From assembly GCF_018294505.1 (NCBI RefSeq), contig NC_057796.1, positions 187,264,270 to 187,328,269 of the forward strand: 64,000 bases of DNA, read 5' to 3'. The notes beneath the pieces were generated by a model. The model was not told the DNA's origin, ran no database searches, and saw only the letters and a program-made list of their open reading frames with translations. This document shows, piece after piece, positions 22,074-34,264 of the stretch (position 1 is its first letter; the number at the start of each line of letters is the position of its first letter). The stretch comes from Triticum aestivum. Lineage: Eukaryota; Streptophyta; Magnoliopsida; Poales; Poaceae. The translations under genes and the position numbers were made by a program.

Positions 22074-23969
22074 CGTGGCGAAGCTCCATTCCCTCATCAA
22101 CCACGTTCCATCCCCAGTTCACCGTGTCCATGGAAAAAGCTCGCCGAGCTCGCGCTGAGCGGTGGGCCGCGTGCATCGATTGGCTTGATCGGGTCACCAA
22201 GCTGCTCGACGCTGCTCGCGGGGGCATGGAGCCTTTTCCTCCCGAAACCATGCCGTGACCCTCGCCCCGGGCCTGCACGTGCCCTTGCTCGTCCTTCTAG
22301 AGGAGACCCGGAGGGCCCCGCGGCGGAGAGGGGACGAATGAGATTTACCTTCCAGCCCAGGAGGTGCTTCCCCGGGCTTCCGGCAGGGTAGGTGGCCCTC
22401 CACGAGAGGCGCCATGACAGGCCACCTCGTGGCCAGTATGAGCCGTTGGCGGCAGTGGAGATCAACAAGACGGAAGAACCAGGGGCTGACGGAAGGCAGG
22501 CCCCCGCCAGCTCGTCCATCAAGATCGTCAAGGCCTCGCGAGGCCCAAGGGTCCCTCACGGGCCGGCGCAGTGACCCAACCGCACCATTGGCAACATCAA
22601 CCCCTCGGTACAACCAATATCTTCAGAACATATTGTGCCAACCTTGGAACGCAGGTGAATCGTGCGTCGATAGCACGTTCACGAAGCGACGGCCGGACCA
22701 AGCGCGTCATAGCAGACTAGGCGTGTGACGGTGCCCCGTGCTGAGGTGGGGCCCCTGGGGGCTCCGGGGGGCTCGAGAAGCCCACGAGGCCCAGGAGGCT
22801 CGCGGGGGCCTGGAGCCTCTTGGGTCATCACAGCTCGATGCCGGGGGCCCCGAGACCAAAAGACTCAGGAGGAGTCTGAAAGCTTGCGGCAGGAGATAGC
22901 CAGGCGAGCTACGGCCCGTGTGGTGGTTCATTGCACCGCCCACTGGCGGCCGCGAGGTCGGAGACCCCGCCATGGGGCGGGCCCTCCCAGGCGAGGGCGC
23001 CCGCGGGTCCTCATCCATGTTGGGGACCCATGCAGGATCGCCCGTGCCACCAGGCTTGCCGGCGCGTACCTGGAGGCAAGGGGCGGGGGTCCCCGTCCAG
23101 GATGCAGGGAGCACCCTGCACCTCTTCAAGCTTTACTCGTGACACTCTCACGTAATAATGAGTGGGGCTGTACACGCCCCGGAGTCTCCCTGTGCGCCTT
23201 CCCCCGGCCTCACGGGAGCTCCCACCCACGCCCAAGTGGAAGCCCCATGCTTCGCCCTGGCGGACGACACGGTCAAACAACGACTATGCCCACACCCAAG
23301 TGGAAGCCCCATGCTCCGCGCTGGCGGACGACACGGTCAAACAATGACTATGCCCATGCCAAGTGGAGGCCCCATGCTCCGCGCTGGTGGGAAGACTAGC
23401 TTAGGTGCCGGACGCGGCTGTTTTTCGCCCTCTTTTGTAGCCAAATTTGCCACTTCTCGAAATGAAATTTGAAGTTCTTGCCTTTTTATTGCAAGGGAAT
23501 GGGGTTTTTTTGTTGCACTCTTTGTTCCTCGAGTTTCCACTTAAGAGCGGCAACGGATGCCTGCTCGCCCACCTCCCGATCGTCCCGCGAGCGGGGGCTG
23601 GGACGGTGCCTGCATATTGAGTCAGCCCAAGCACGGCCGTTGCCGTGGGCCTGCCTCTACGCACATCTCACCAAGGCCTTGGTGCTTGAGTCCTCGCGGG
23701 ATGCTCTCGAGCGAGACAGCAGGCGAACCTTGCCCATGATCCTTGGCGAGCACCCATCTCATGGTTTTGTCTGGGCATCACGGCCTAGCATAATGTTAAC
23801 GAGCTACCCCCCTCAGGAGCTACGGACGCGCAGTAAACAAAGGGAAGGTGGCCTAAGGGAGTATATTGTTTCTTCATACATGCACCACAAGGGGGTCTCT
23901 CCCAAAATACATTTACATCCCCATGGGGCCACGTTCAAAACCATGATAGGTGAATAGGGAAAAGACAAC
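22074..23969 (+). other. 5' internal region of element C, no intact gag
   Basis: A short frame starts at the ATG at 22131 (MEKARRARAERWAACIDWLD...) but stops at 22256-22258. Longer frames such as 22725-23399 are Gly/Pro/Arg-rich and look like translated GC-rich DNA. It could be a decayed gag or a non-coding packaging leader. No zinc knuckle or pol motif was found. Confidence 0.5.
23222..23400 (+). repeat. 64-bp tandem repeat, about 2.7 copies
   Basis: The phrase AAGTGGAAGCCCCATGC recurs with AAGTGG at 23234, 23298 and 23361 (spacing 64 and 63). The shared following text CTGGCGGACGACACGGTCAA occurs in the first two copies. The third copy diverges after GCGCTGG. It is a small minisatellite inside element C. 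Confidence 0.85.
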
Positions 23970-25597
23970 CTAGGGAGACGCGCGGTCGTCATCACTACTG
24001 TCGTCATCGCTGCCGTCACCATCGCTGCTGTCACCGCCACCACCGTCAGCCTCGAGCTCCTCGGCCTCAGGCTGGCCTTCGCCACCTACGGGGGTGAACT
24101 CCACGATCAGGTCGTCCATGTGGCCCTCCACCCAGCCTCCCAAGGCACCCTGAATCACCGCGGGCACGAGGGCTGTCACGGCTTCGAAGTCGAAGTAGGG
24201 GTCGGAGCGAAGGAGGTGGATGAAGACACGCAAGGACGCCAGTGCGAGAAGATTGCAGCTCTTCTCCTCGACAAGCTGGCGTATGTTCTCAGCCCACCTT
24301 CAAGAAGCTCCACGACCGTGGTGAAGAAGCCGAGGTACCGGCATCACCGGCAACGAGCGGGCTGGAGACGCCCTCGTCGCAGATGCCGCTCAGGGACCGA
24401 CTGGCCCTCTTCTCAAGGGCCTGGAACATCTGGGAGCGCGTGTGCTGTAGTCCCCGGGCTCGGTTCACTTTGTCCGACGCCCGCTCCACGAGGGAGGTGA
24501 CGGACGCCACCTGCTCGTAGAGAGAGGACAACTCCGCTTCAGCTGCGACCTGGGCGTCCAGTGCGGCTTTCTCGCGCCGCTCTACTTCGGCTAACTTCTT
24601 CTTGAGCTCGGATGCCTCGCCCTTCAGCTCGTCGCGTCATTTGTAGAAACAGGACTCCTGAAGCTTCAACCCCACGCGATAATCCTGGGAGAGGGCACGA
24701 CAGACCCCCGCGACCCTCTCGTCGGCCTCCTCCTAGGCACTCGCCTCCGAGAGGCTAGGGCGGCCTCCACGATCATCACTTGGAGCTCCATCGCCTCCAG
24801 CCGATCGCGCTCCAGCTCCTGTTCCGACCCACCAGCTCCAATGCCTCCCCCAGGGCGCGGAGCTCCGCCTCGCGGGTCGACAACTCATGCGTAGGGGCGA
24901 GGGCGGAGACCCCATGCTCTCGGGCTTTCCCCTCTAGGGACGCGATAGAGGCCAAGAGCTCCTGCTCGCGCCTCTCGGCGGCCTCGCGCCTCGGTACGCG
25001 GCCTCGGCTTCCTCGAAGGCGCGGTCACGGGCCTCTTTGGCTGCTGTGGTGGACACCTCGTCCTTCACCCGAGTGGCTTCATGCTGGAGGTGGCTGAAGT
25101 TCACAGCCACTTTGAGCCGGCACCACTCGCGCACCAAGCGCTGATCTTTGGCCTCGAGGTGGGCATCAACGTCGCCAAGCTCCGCCTCTAGCCGGTCCAG
25201 CGCGCCCCTCGCGCCCTGAAGGAGGCCAAGCTGGACAGCACCCCGACCACGCGCAAGCTCCAATGCCCGGCCAGGGATCTGCTCTACGCCCCCGGCTAGA
25301 GCAAGGGCACCGGAAGGTCCGACAGCATCGGACGGGAGCCCGAGGCTGGCTGTCTTGGCGCCCACTCTCATGACCCGAGGCATAGCCCCGCATGGGATGG
25401 ACATCGAGCCGCTCGTCGGCTTGTGGCAGCCCCAAGGGTTGCCAGGCGGCATCTGGATGAGTGGCGACACCACCCACGTAAGCTTGATTCCGTCCTCGTC
25501 GGAGGCCCCCGGGGCCTCAGGGTCGCGGACCACCAATGGTCGCCTCGGGAGAAGCACGACCCCTCTGGAGGACGCAAGCTCGACCCGGGGGGGGGGG

Positions 25598-27325
25598 TGT
25601 TGGGGAACGTAGTAATTTCAAACTTTTCCTACGCACACGCAGGATCATGGTGATACATAGCAACGAGAGGGGAGAGTGTGTCCACGTACCCTTGTAGACC
25701 GAAAGCGAAAGCGTTAGCACAACGCGGTTGATGTAGTCATACGTCTTGACGATCCGACCGATCCAAGTACCGAACGCACGACACCTCCGAGTTCAGCACA
25801 CGTTCAGCTCGATGACGTCCCGCGAGCTCCGATCCAGCAAAGCTTCGCCAGAGAGTTTCGTCAGCACGACGGCGTGATGACGGTGATGATGATGCCACCG
25901 ACGCAGGGCTTCGCCTAAGCACCGCTACGATATGATCGAGGTGTATTATGGTGGAGGGGGGCACCGCACATGGCTGGGAGAGATCAACAGATCAACTTGT
26001 GTGTCTAGAGGTGCCCCCTTGCCCCTGTATATAAAGGTTGGAGGAGGGGAGGCCGGCCAGCCCCTAGGGTGCGCCAGAAGTGTGGAGTCCTACTAGGACT
26101 CCCTAGTCCTAGTAGGATTCCTCCTCCCACATGGAATAGGAAAAAGGGAAGGGAAAAGGAGAAAGAAGGAAGGGGGCGCCCCCCTTCCCTAGTCCAGTTC
26201 GGACCAGACCATGGGGAGTGGTGCGGCCACCTTTTTAGGCCTTTCTCTCCTTTCCCGTATGGCCCATTAAGGCCCAATACGAATTCCCGTAACTCTCCGG
26301 TACTCCGAAAAATAACCGAATCACTCGGAACCTTTCCGATGTCCGAATATAGTCGTCCAATATATCGATCTTTACGTCTTGACCATTTCGAGACTCCTCG
26401 TCATGTCTGTGATCACATTTGGGACTCCGAACAACCTTCGGTACATCAAAACATATAAACTCATAATACAAATCGTCACCGAACTTTAAGCGTGCGGACC
26501 CTACGGGTTCGAGAACTATGTAGACATGACCGAGACACGTCTTCGGTCAATAACCAATAGCGGAACATGGATGCTCATATTGGCTCATATATATTCTACG
26601 AAGATCTTTATCGGTGAAACCGCATAACAACATACGTTGTTCCCTTTGTCATCGGTATGTTACTTGCCCGAGATTCGATCGTCGGTATCTCAATACCTAG
26701 TTCAATCTCGTTACCGGCAAGTCTCTTTACTCGTTCCGTAATACATCATCCCGCAAATAACTCATTAGTTACAATGCTTGCAAGCTTTATAGTGATGTGC
26801 ATTACCGAGTGGGCCCAGAGATACCTCTCCGACAATCGGAGTGGCAAATCCTAATCTCGAAATACGCCAACCCAACAAGTACCTTCGGAGACACCTGTAG
26901 AGCACCTTTATAATCACCCAGTTACGTTGTGACGTTTGGTAGCACACAAAGTGTTCCTCCGGTAAACGGGAGTTGCATAATCTCATAGTCATAGGAACAT
27001 GTATAAGTCATGAAGAAAGCAATAGCAACATACTAAATGATCAAGTGCTAAGCTAACGAAATGGGTCAAGTCAATCACATCATTCTATAATGATGTGATC
27101 CCGTTAATCAAATGACAACTCATGTCGATGGCTAGGAAACTTAACCATCTTTGATTCAACGAGCTAGTCAAGTAGAGGCATACTAGTGACACTCTGTTTG
27201 TCTATGTATTCACACATGTATCAAGTTTCCGGTTAATACAATTCTAGCATGAATAATAAACATTTATCATGATATAAGGAAATAAATAATAACTCTATTA
27301 TTGCCTCTAGGGCATATTTCCTTCA
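25598..27325 (-). repeat. 3' LTR of element B
   Basis: This 1,728-bp LTR is similar to the LTRs of A, but in the promoter region the GGAGTCCTACTAGGACTCC palindrome replaces the A version. The LTR TATATAAAGG region is at about 26029-26038. Confidence 0.92.
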
Positions 27326-27509
27326 GTCTCCCACTTGCACTAGAGTCAATAATCTAGTTCACATCGCCATGTGATTCAACACCAATAGTCCACATCACCA
27401 TGTGATGAACACCCATAGTTCACATCGTCATGTGACCAACACCCAAAGGTTTACTAGAGTCAATAATCTAGTTCAGATCGCTATGTGATTAACACCCAAG
27501 AGTAATAAG

Positions 27510-30500
27510 GTATGATCATGTTTTGCTTTGTGAGAGAAGTTTTAGTCAACGGGTCTGCCACATTCAGAGTCGTATGTATTTTGCAAATTTCTATGTCAAC
27601 AATGCTCTGCACGGAGCTACTCTAGCTAATTGCTCCCACTTTCAATATGTATCCAGATTGAGACTTAGAGTCATCTGGATCAGTGTCAAAATTTGCATCG
27701 ACGTAACCCTTTACGATGAACCTTTTGTCACCTCCATAATCGAGAAACATATCCTTATTCCACTAAGGATAATTTTGACCGCTGTTCGGTGATCTACTCC
27801 TAGATCACTATTGTATTCCCTTGCCAAACTCAGTTTAGGGTATACAATAGATCTGGTACACAGCATGGCATACTTTATAGAACCTATGGCTGAGGCATAG
27901 GGAATGACTTTCATTCTCTTTCTATCTTCTGCCGTGGTCGGGCTTTGAGTCTTACTCAATTTCACACCTTGTAACACAGGCAAGAACTCTTTCTTTGACT
28001 GTTCCATTTTGAACTACTTCAAAATCTTGTCAAGGTATGTACTTATTGAAAAACTTATCAAACGTCTTGATCTATCTCTATAGATCTTTGATGCTCAATA
28101 TATAAGTAGCTTCACCGAGGTCTTTCTTTGAAAAACTCCTTTCAAATACTCCTTTATGCTTTCCAGAAAATTCTACATTATTTCCGATCAACAGTATGAC
28201 ATTAACATATACTTATCAGAAATGTTGTAGTGCTGCCACTCACTTTCTTGTAAATACAGGCTTCACCGCAAGTCTGTATAAAACTATATGCTTTGATCAA
28301 CTCATCAAAGCGTATATTCCAACTCCGATATGCTTGCACCAGTCCATAGATGGATCGCTGGAGCTTGCACATTTTGTTAGCAACTTTAGGACCGACCAAA
28401 CCTTCTGGTTGTATCATATACAACTCATCTTTAAGAAATCCATTAAGGATTGCAGTTTTGTTATCCATTTGCCAGATTTCATAAAATGCGGCAATTGCTA
28501 ACATGATTCGGACAGACTTTAAGCATCGATACGAGTGAGAAAATCTCATCGTAGTCAACACCTTGAACTTTGTCAAAAACCTTTTTCGACAAGTCTAGCT
28601 TTGTAGATAGTAACACTACTATCAGCGTCCGTCTTCCTCTTGAAGTTCCATTTATTTCTATGGCTTGCCGATCATCGGGCAAGTCAACCAAAGTCCATAC
28701 TTTGTTCTCATACATGGATCCTATCTCAGATTTCATGGCCTCAAACCATTTCGCGGAATCTGGGCTCATCATCGCTTCCTCATAGTTCGCAGGTTCGTCA
28801 TGGTCTAGTAACATGACTTCCAGAATAGGATTACCGTACCACTCTGGTGTGGATCTTACTCTAGTTGACCTACGAGGTTTGGTAGAAACTTGATCTGAAG
28901 TTTCATGATCATCATCATTAACTTCCTCACTAATTGGTGTAAGCATCACTGGAACTGATTTCAGTGATGAACTACTTTCCAATTCGGGAGAAGGTACAAT
29001 TACCTTATCAAGTTCTACTTTCCTCCCACTCACTTCTTTCGAGAGAAACTCTTTCTCTAGAAAGGATCCATTCTTAGCAACGAATATCTTGCCTTCGGAT
29101 CTGTGATAGAAGGTGTACCCAACAGTAACTTTTGGGTATCCTATGAATACGCACTTCTCCGATTTGGGTATGAGCTTATCAGGATGAAACTTTTTCACAT
29201 AAGCATCGCAACCCCAAACTTTAAGAAATGACAACTTTGGTTTCTTGCCAAACCACAATTCATATAGTGTCGTCTCAACGGATTTAGATGGTGCCCTATT
29301 TAACGTGAATGCAGCTATCTCTAATGCATAACCCCAAAACGATAGTGGTAAATTGGTAAGAGACATCATAGATTGCAGCATATCTAATAAAGTATGGTTA
29401 CGATGTTTGGACACACCATTACTATGGTGTTCCAGGTGGCATGAATTTGTGAAACTATTCCACATTGTTTTACTTGAAGACCAAACTCGTAACTCAATAT
29501 TCATCTCCGCGATCAGATCGTAGAAACTTTATTTTCTTGTTACAATGATTTTACACTTCACTCTGAAATTCTTTGAACTTTTCAAATGTTTCAGACTTAT
29601 GTTTCATCAAGTAGATATACCCATATCTGCTCAAATCATCTGTGAAGGTCAGAAAATAATGATACCCGCCGCGAGCCTCAATATTCATCGGACCACATAC
29701 ATCAGTATGTATGATTTCCAACAAGTCTGTTGCTCGCTCCATTGTTCCGGAGAACGGCATTTTAGTCATCTTGCCCAAGAGGCATGGTTCGCAACGTCAT
29801 GTGATTCATAATCAAGTGATTCCAAAAGCCCATCAGCATGGAGTTTCTTCATGCGCTTTACACCAATATGACCTAAACGGCAGTGCCACAAATAAGTTGC
29901 ACTATCATTATTAACTTTGCATCTTTTGGTTTCAATATTATGAATATGTGTATCACTACGATCGAGATCCAACGAACCATTTTCATTGGGTGTGTAACCA
30001 TATAAGGTTTTATTCATGTAAACAGAACAACAATTATTCTCTAACTTAAATGAATAACTGTATTGCAATAAACGTGATCAAATCATATTCATGCGCAACG
30101 CAAACACTAAATAACACTTATTTAGGTTCAACACTAATCCCGAAAGTATAGGGAGTGTGCGATGATGATCATATCAACGTTGGAACCACTTCCAACACAC
30201 ATCGTCACTTCACCCTTAACTAGTCTCTGTTCATTCTGCAACTCCCATTTCGAGTTACTAATCTTAGCAACTGAACTAGTATCAAATACTGAGGGGTTAC
30301 TATAAACACCAGTAAAGTACACATCAATAACATGTATATCAAATATACCTTTGTTCACTTTGCCATCCTTCTTATCCGCCAAATACTTGGGGTAGTTCTG
30401 CTTCCAGTGACCAGTCCCTTTGCAGTAGAAGCACTTAGTCTCAGGCTTAGGTCCAGACTTGGGCTTCTTCACTTGAGCAGCAACTTGCTTGCCGTTCTTC

Positions 30501-31175
30501 TTGAAGTTCCCCTTCTTCCCTTTACCCTTTTCTTGAAACTAGTGGTCTAGTCAACCATCAACACTTGATGCTTTTCTTGATTTCTACCTTCGTCGATTTC
30601 AGCATCACGAAGAGCTTGGGAATCGTTTCCGTTATCCCTTGCATATTATAGTTCATCACGAAGTTCTAGTAACTTGGTGATAGTGACTAGAGAATTCTGT
30701 CAATCACTATTTTATCTGGAAGATTAACTCCCACTTGATTCAAGCGATTGTAGTACCCAGACAATCTGAGCACATGCTCACTGCTTGAGCTATTCTCCTC
30801 CATCTTTTAGCTATAGAACTTGTTGGAGACTTCATATCTCTCAACTCGGGTATTTGCTTGAAATATTAACTTCAACTCCTGGAACATCTCATATGGTCCA
30901 TGACGTTCAAAACGTCTTTGAAGTTCCGATTCTAAGCCGTTAAGCATGGTGCACTAAACTATTAAGTGGTCATCATATTGAGCTAGCCAAACGTTCATAC
31001 CGTCTGCATCTGCTCCTGCAATAGGTCTGTCACCTAGCGGTGCATCAAGGACATAATTCTTCTGTGCAGCAATCAGGATAAACCTCAGATCATGGACCCA
31101 GTCCGCATCATTGCTACTATCATCTTTCAACTTAGTTTTCTCTAGGAACACATATAAAACATAGGGAAGCAACAA
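27510..31175 (-). pseudogene. gag-pol polyprotein remnant of Copia element B
   Basis: In Copia order on the minus strand: gag start region near 31175 (AQKNYVLDAPLGDRPIAGA). The zinc knuckle near 30440 reads CFYCKGTGHWKQNY, last cysteine lost. The protease reads VFDTSS. The integrase zinc region is at 29766-30068 and the core at 29551-29778 (HTDVCGPMNIEARGGYHYF). A 341-codon open stretch at 28479-29504 covers integrase C-terminus to RT start. RT pieces are at 28202-28576 and 27711-28007. The YVDD region is destroyed, and RNase H carries the same large internal deletion as A (from SSGYI to EICKIHTD-type sequence, 27590-27700). It is not translatable as a whole. Confidence 0.88.
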
Positions 31176-32423
31176 CGCGAGCTATCGATCTACAACATTA
31201 TTTGCAAAATACTATCAGGACTAAGTTCATGATAAATTAAAGTTCAATTAATCATATTACTTAAGAACTCCCACTTAGATAGACATCCCTCTAATCATCT
31301 AAGTGATCACGTGATCCAAATCAACTAAACCATGTCCAATCATCACGTGAGATGGAGTAGTTTTCAATGGTGAACATCACTATGTTGATCATATCTACTA
31401 TATGATTCACGCTTGACCTTTCGGTCTCCAGTGTTCCGAGGCCATATCTGCATATGCTAGGCTCGTCAAGTTTAACCCGAGTATTCTGCGTGTGCAAAAC
31501 TGTCTTACACCCGTTGTATTTGAACGTAGAGCTTATCACACCTGATCATCACGTGGTGTCTCAGCACGAAGAACTGTCGCAACGGTGCATACTCAGGGAG
31601 AACACTTATACCTTGAAAATTTAGCAAGGGATCATCTTTTAAAGCTACCGTCGAACTAAGCAAAATAAGATGTATAAAAGATAAACATCACATGCAATCA
31701 AAATATGTGACATGATATGGCCATCATCATCTTGTGCCTTTGATCTCCATCTCCAAAGCATCGTCATGATCTCCATCGTCACCGGCATGACACCATGATC
31801 TCCATCATCTTAATCTATATCAATGTGTCGTCACATGGTCGTCTCACCAACTATTGCTCTTGCAACTATTGCTATCGCATAGCGATAAAGTAAAGCAATT
31901 ATTTGGCGCTTGCATCTTATGCAATAAAGAGACAAACATTAGGCTTCTGCTAGTTGCCGATAATTTCAACAAAACATGATCATCTCATACAACAACTTAT
32001 ATCTCATCACGTCTTGACCATATCACATCACAACATGCCCTGCAAAAACAAGTTAGATGTCCTCTACTTTGTTGTTGCAAGTTTTACGTGGCTGCTATGG
32101 GCTGAGCAAGAACCGTTCTTACCTACGCATCAAAACCACAATGATAGTTTGTCAAGTTAGTGCTGTTTTAACCTTCTCAAGGACCGGGAGTAGCCACACT
32201 CGATTCAACTAAAGTTGGAGAAACTGACACCCGCCAGCCACCTATGTGCAAAGCACGTCGGTAGAACCAGTCTCGCGTAAGCGTACGCGTAATGTCGGTC
32301 CGGGCCGCTTCATCCAATAATACCGCCGAACCAAAGTGTGACATGCTGGTAAGCAGTATGACTTGTATCGCCCACAACTCACTTGTGTTCTACTCGTGCA
32401 TATAACATCTACGCATAAACCTA

Positions 32424-32435
32424 GCTCGGATGCCA
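32424..32435 (-). other. degenerate primer-binding site of element B
   Basis: TGGCATCCGAGC sits where A has TGGTATCAGAGC. The two substitutions probably arose after insertion, since priming by initiator tRNA-Met needs this match. Confidence 0.75.
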
Positions 32436-32436
32436 C

Positions 32437-34137
32437 TGTTGGGGAACGTAGTACTTTCAAAATTTGCCTAAGCACACGCAGGATCATGGTGATGCATAGC
32501 AACGAGAGGGGAGAGTGTGTCCACGTACCCTCATAGACCAAAAGCGGAAGCATTAGCACAACGCGGTTGATGTAGTCGTACGTCTTCACGATCCGACCGA
32601 TCCAAGTACGGAACGCACGGCACCTCCGAGTTCAGCACATGTTCAACTCGATGACGTCCCGCGAGCTCCGATCCAGCAAAGCTTCGCCGGAGAGTTTCGT
32701 CAGCACGACGGCGTGATGACGGTGATGATGATGCCACCGACGCAGGGCTTCACCTAAGCACCGCTATGATATGATCGAGGTGTATTATGGTGGAGGGGGG
32801 CACCGCACACGGCTGGGAGAGATCAACAAATCAACTTGTGTGTCTAGAGGTGCCCCCTTGCCCCCGTATATAAAGGTTGGAGGAGGGGAGGCCGGCCAGC
32901 CCCTAGGGCGCGCCAGAAGTGTGGAGTCCTACTAGGACTCCCTAGTCCTAGTAGGATTCCTCCTCCCACATGGAATAGGAAAAAGGGAAGGGAAAAGGAG
33001 AAAGAAGGAAGGGGGCGCCCCCCTTCCCTAGTCCAATTCGGACCAGACCATGGGGAGGGTGCGGCCACCTTTTGAAGCCTTTCTCTCCTTTCCCGTATGG
33101 CCCATTAAGGCCCAATACGAATTCCCGTAACTCTCAGGTACTCCGAAAAATACCCGAATCACTCGGAACCTTTCGGTTGTCCGAATATAGTCGTCCAATA
33201 TATCGATCTTTACGTCTCGACCATTTCGAGACTCCTCGTCATGTGCCCGATCTCATTCGGGACTCCGAACTACCTTCGGTACATCAAATCACATAACTCA
33301 TAATACAAATCGTCACCGAACTTTGAGCGTGCGAACCCTACGGGTTCGAGAATTATGTAGACATGACCGAGACATGTCTCCGGTCAATAAACAATAGCGG
33401 AACCTAAGCATATATTCTACATATTCTACGAAGATCTTTATCGGTCAAACCGCATAACAACATACGTTGTTCCCTTTGTCATCGGTATGTTACTTGCCCG
33501 AGATTCGATCGTCGGTATCTCAATACCTAGTTCAATCTCGTTACCAGCAAGTCTCTTTACTCGTTCCGTAATACATCATCCCGCAAATAACTCATTAGTT
33601 AGAATGCTTGCAAGGCTTATAGTGATGTGCATTACCGAGTGGGCCCAGAGATAGCTCTCCGCCTAATCTCGAAATACGCCAACCCAACAAGTACCTTTGG
33701 AGACACCTGTAGAGCACCTTTATAATCACCCAGTTACGTTGTGACGTTTGGTAGCACACAAAGTGTTCCTCCGGTAAACGGGAGTTGCATAATCTCATAG
33801 TCATAGGAACATGTATAAGTCATGAAGAAAGCAATAGCAACATACTAAACGATCAAGTGCTAAGCTAACTAAATGGGTCAAGTCAATCACATCATTCTCT
33901 AATGATGTGATCCCGTTAATCAAATGACAACTCATGTCTATGGCTAGGAAACTTACCCATCTTTGATTCAACGAGCTAGTCAAGTAGAGGCATACTAGTG
34001 ACACTCTGTTTGTCTATGTATTCACACATGTATCAAGTTTCCGGTTAATACAATTCTAGCATGAATAATAAACATTTATCATGATATAAGGAAATAAATA
34101 ATAACTTTATTATTGCCTCTAGGGCATATTTCCTTCA
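32437..34137 (-). repeat. 5' LTR of element B
   Basis: This 1,701-bp LTR matches 25598-27325 with substitutions and a small deletion around 33660 (CTCCGCCTAATC, lacking the ACAATCGGAGTGGCAAATC segment of its partner). Confidence 0.92.
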
Positions 34138-34203
34138 GGGGGCTGCTCTGGCGCTCCGGAGGACGGCGACAGGAGCTCCTTCGCCCTTCCGCCCGACGGA
34201 AAC

Positions 34204-34264
34204 CTGAGGAATAAGGGCTCAGGAGGGTCTGATGAGTGGAGATCAGGGAAAGCAGAAGACTTAC
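34204..34264 (-). other. intron of the antisense gene in element C
   Basis: On the minus strand GTAAGTC opens and TTATTCCTCAG closes a 61-base interval after KKRKWIATD. Without splicing the frame meets a stop at once (GAG TAA). The sites are fully canonical, supporting a genuine minus-strand transcript in the ancestral element. Confidence 0.55.

Larger units (their letters stand above)
25598..34137 (-). mobile_element. Copia LTR retrotransposon B (Angela/BARE/WIS type), nested in element C
   Basis: LTRs are at 25598-27325 and 32437-34137. Both begin TGTTGGGGAACGTAG on the plus strand and end TTTCCTTCA. GGGGG flanks both sides (25593-25597 and 34138-34142), so the target duplication lies within a G-run. 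The polypurine tract is at 27326-27337. The primer-binding site at 32424-32435 reads TGGCATCCGAGC, two changes from canonical. Orientation is minus. It interrupts the antisense gene of C and must be younger than C. Its internal defects match those of A. Confidence 0.95.

Noticed and set aside
22097..23399. Several 100-220-codon frames in the 5' part of element C as candidate gag
   Set aside because: Translations are Gly/Pro/Arg-rich with no zinc knuckle or gag-like helical pattern, and frames on both strands are equally long.
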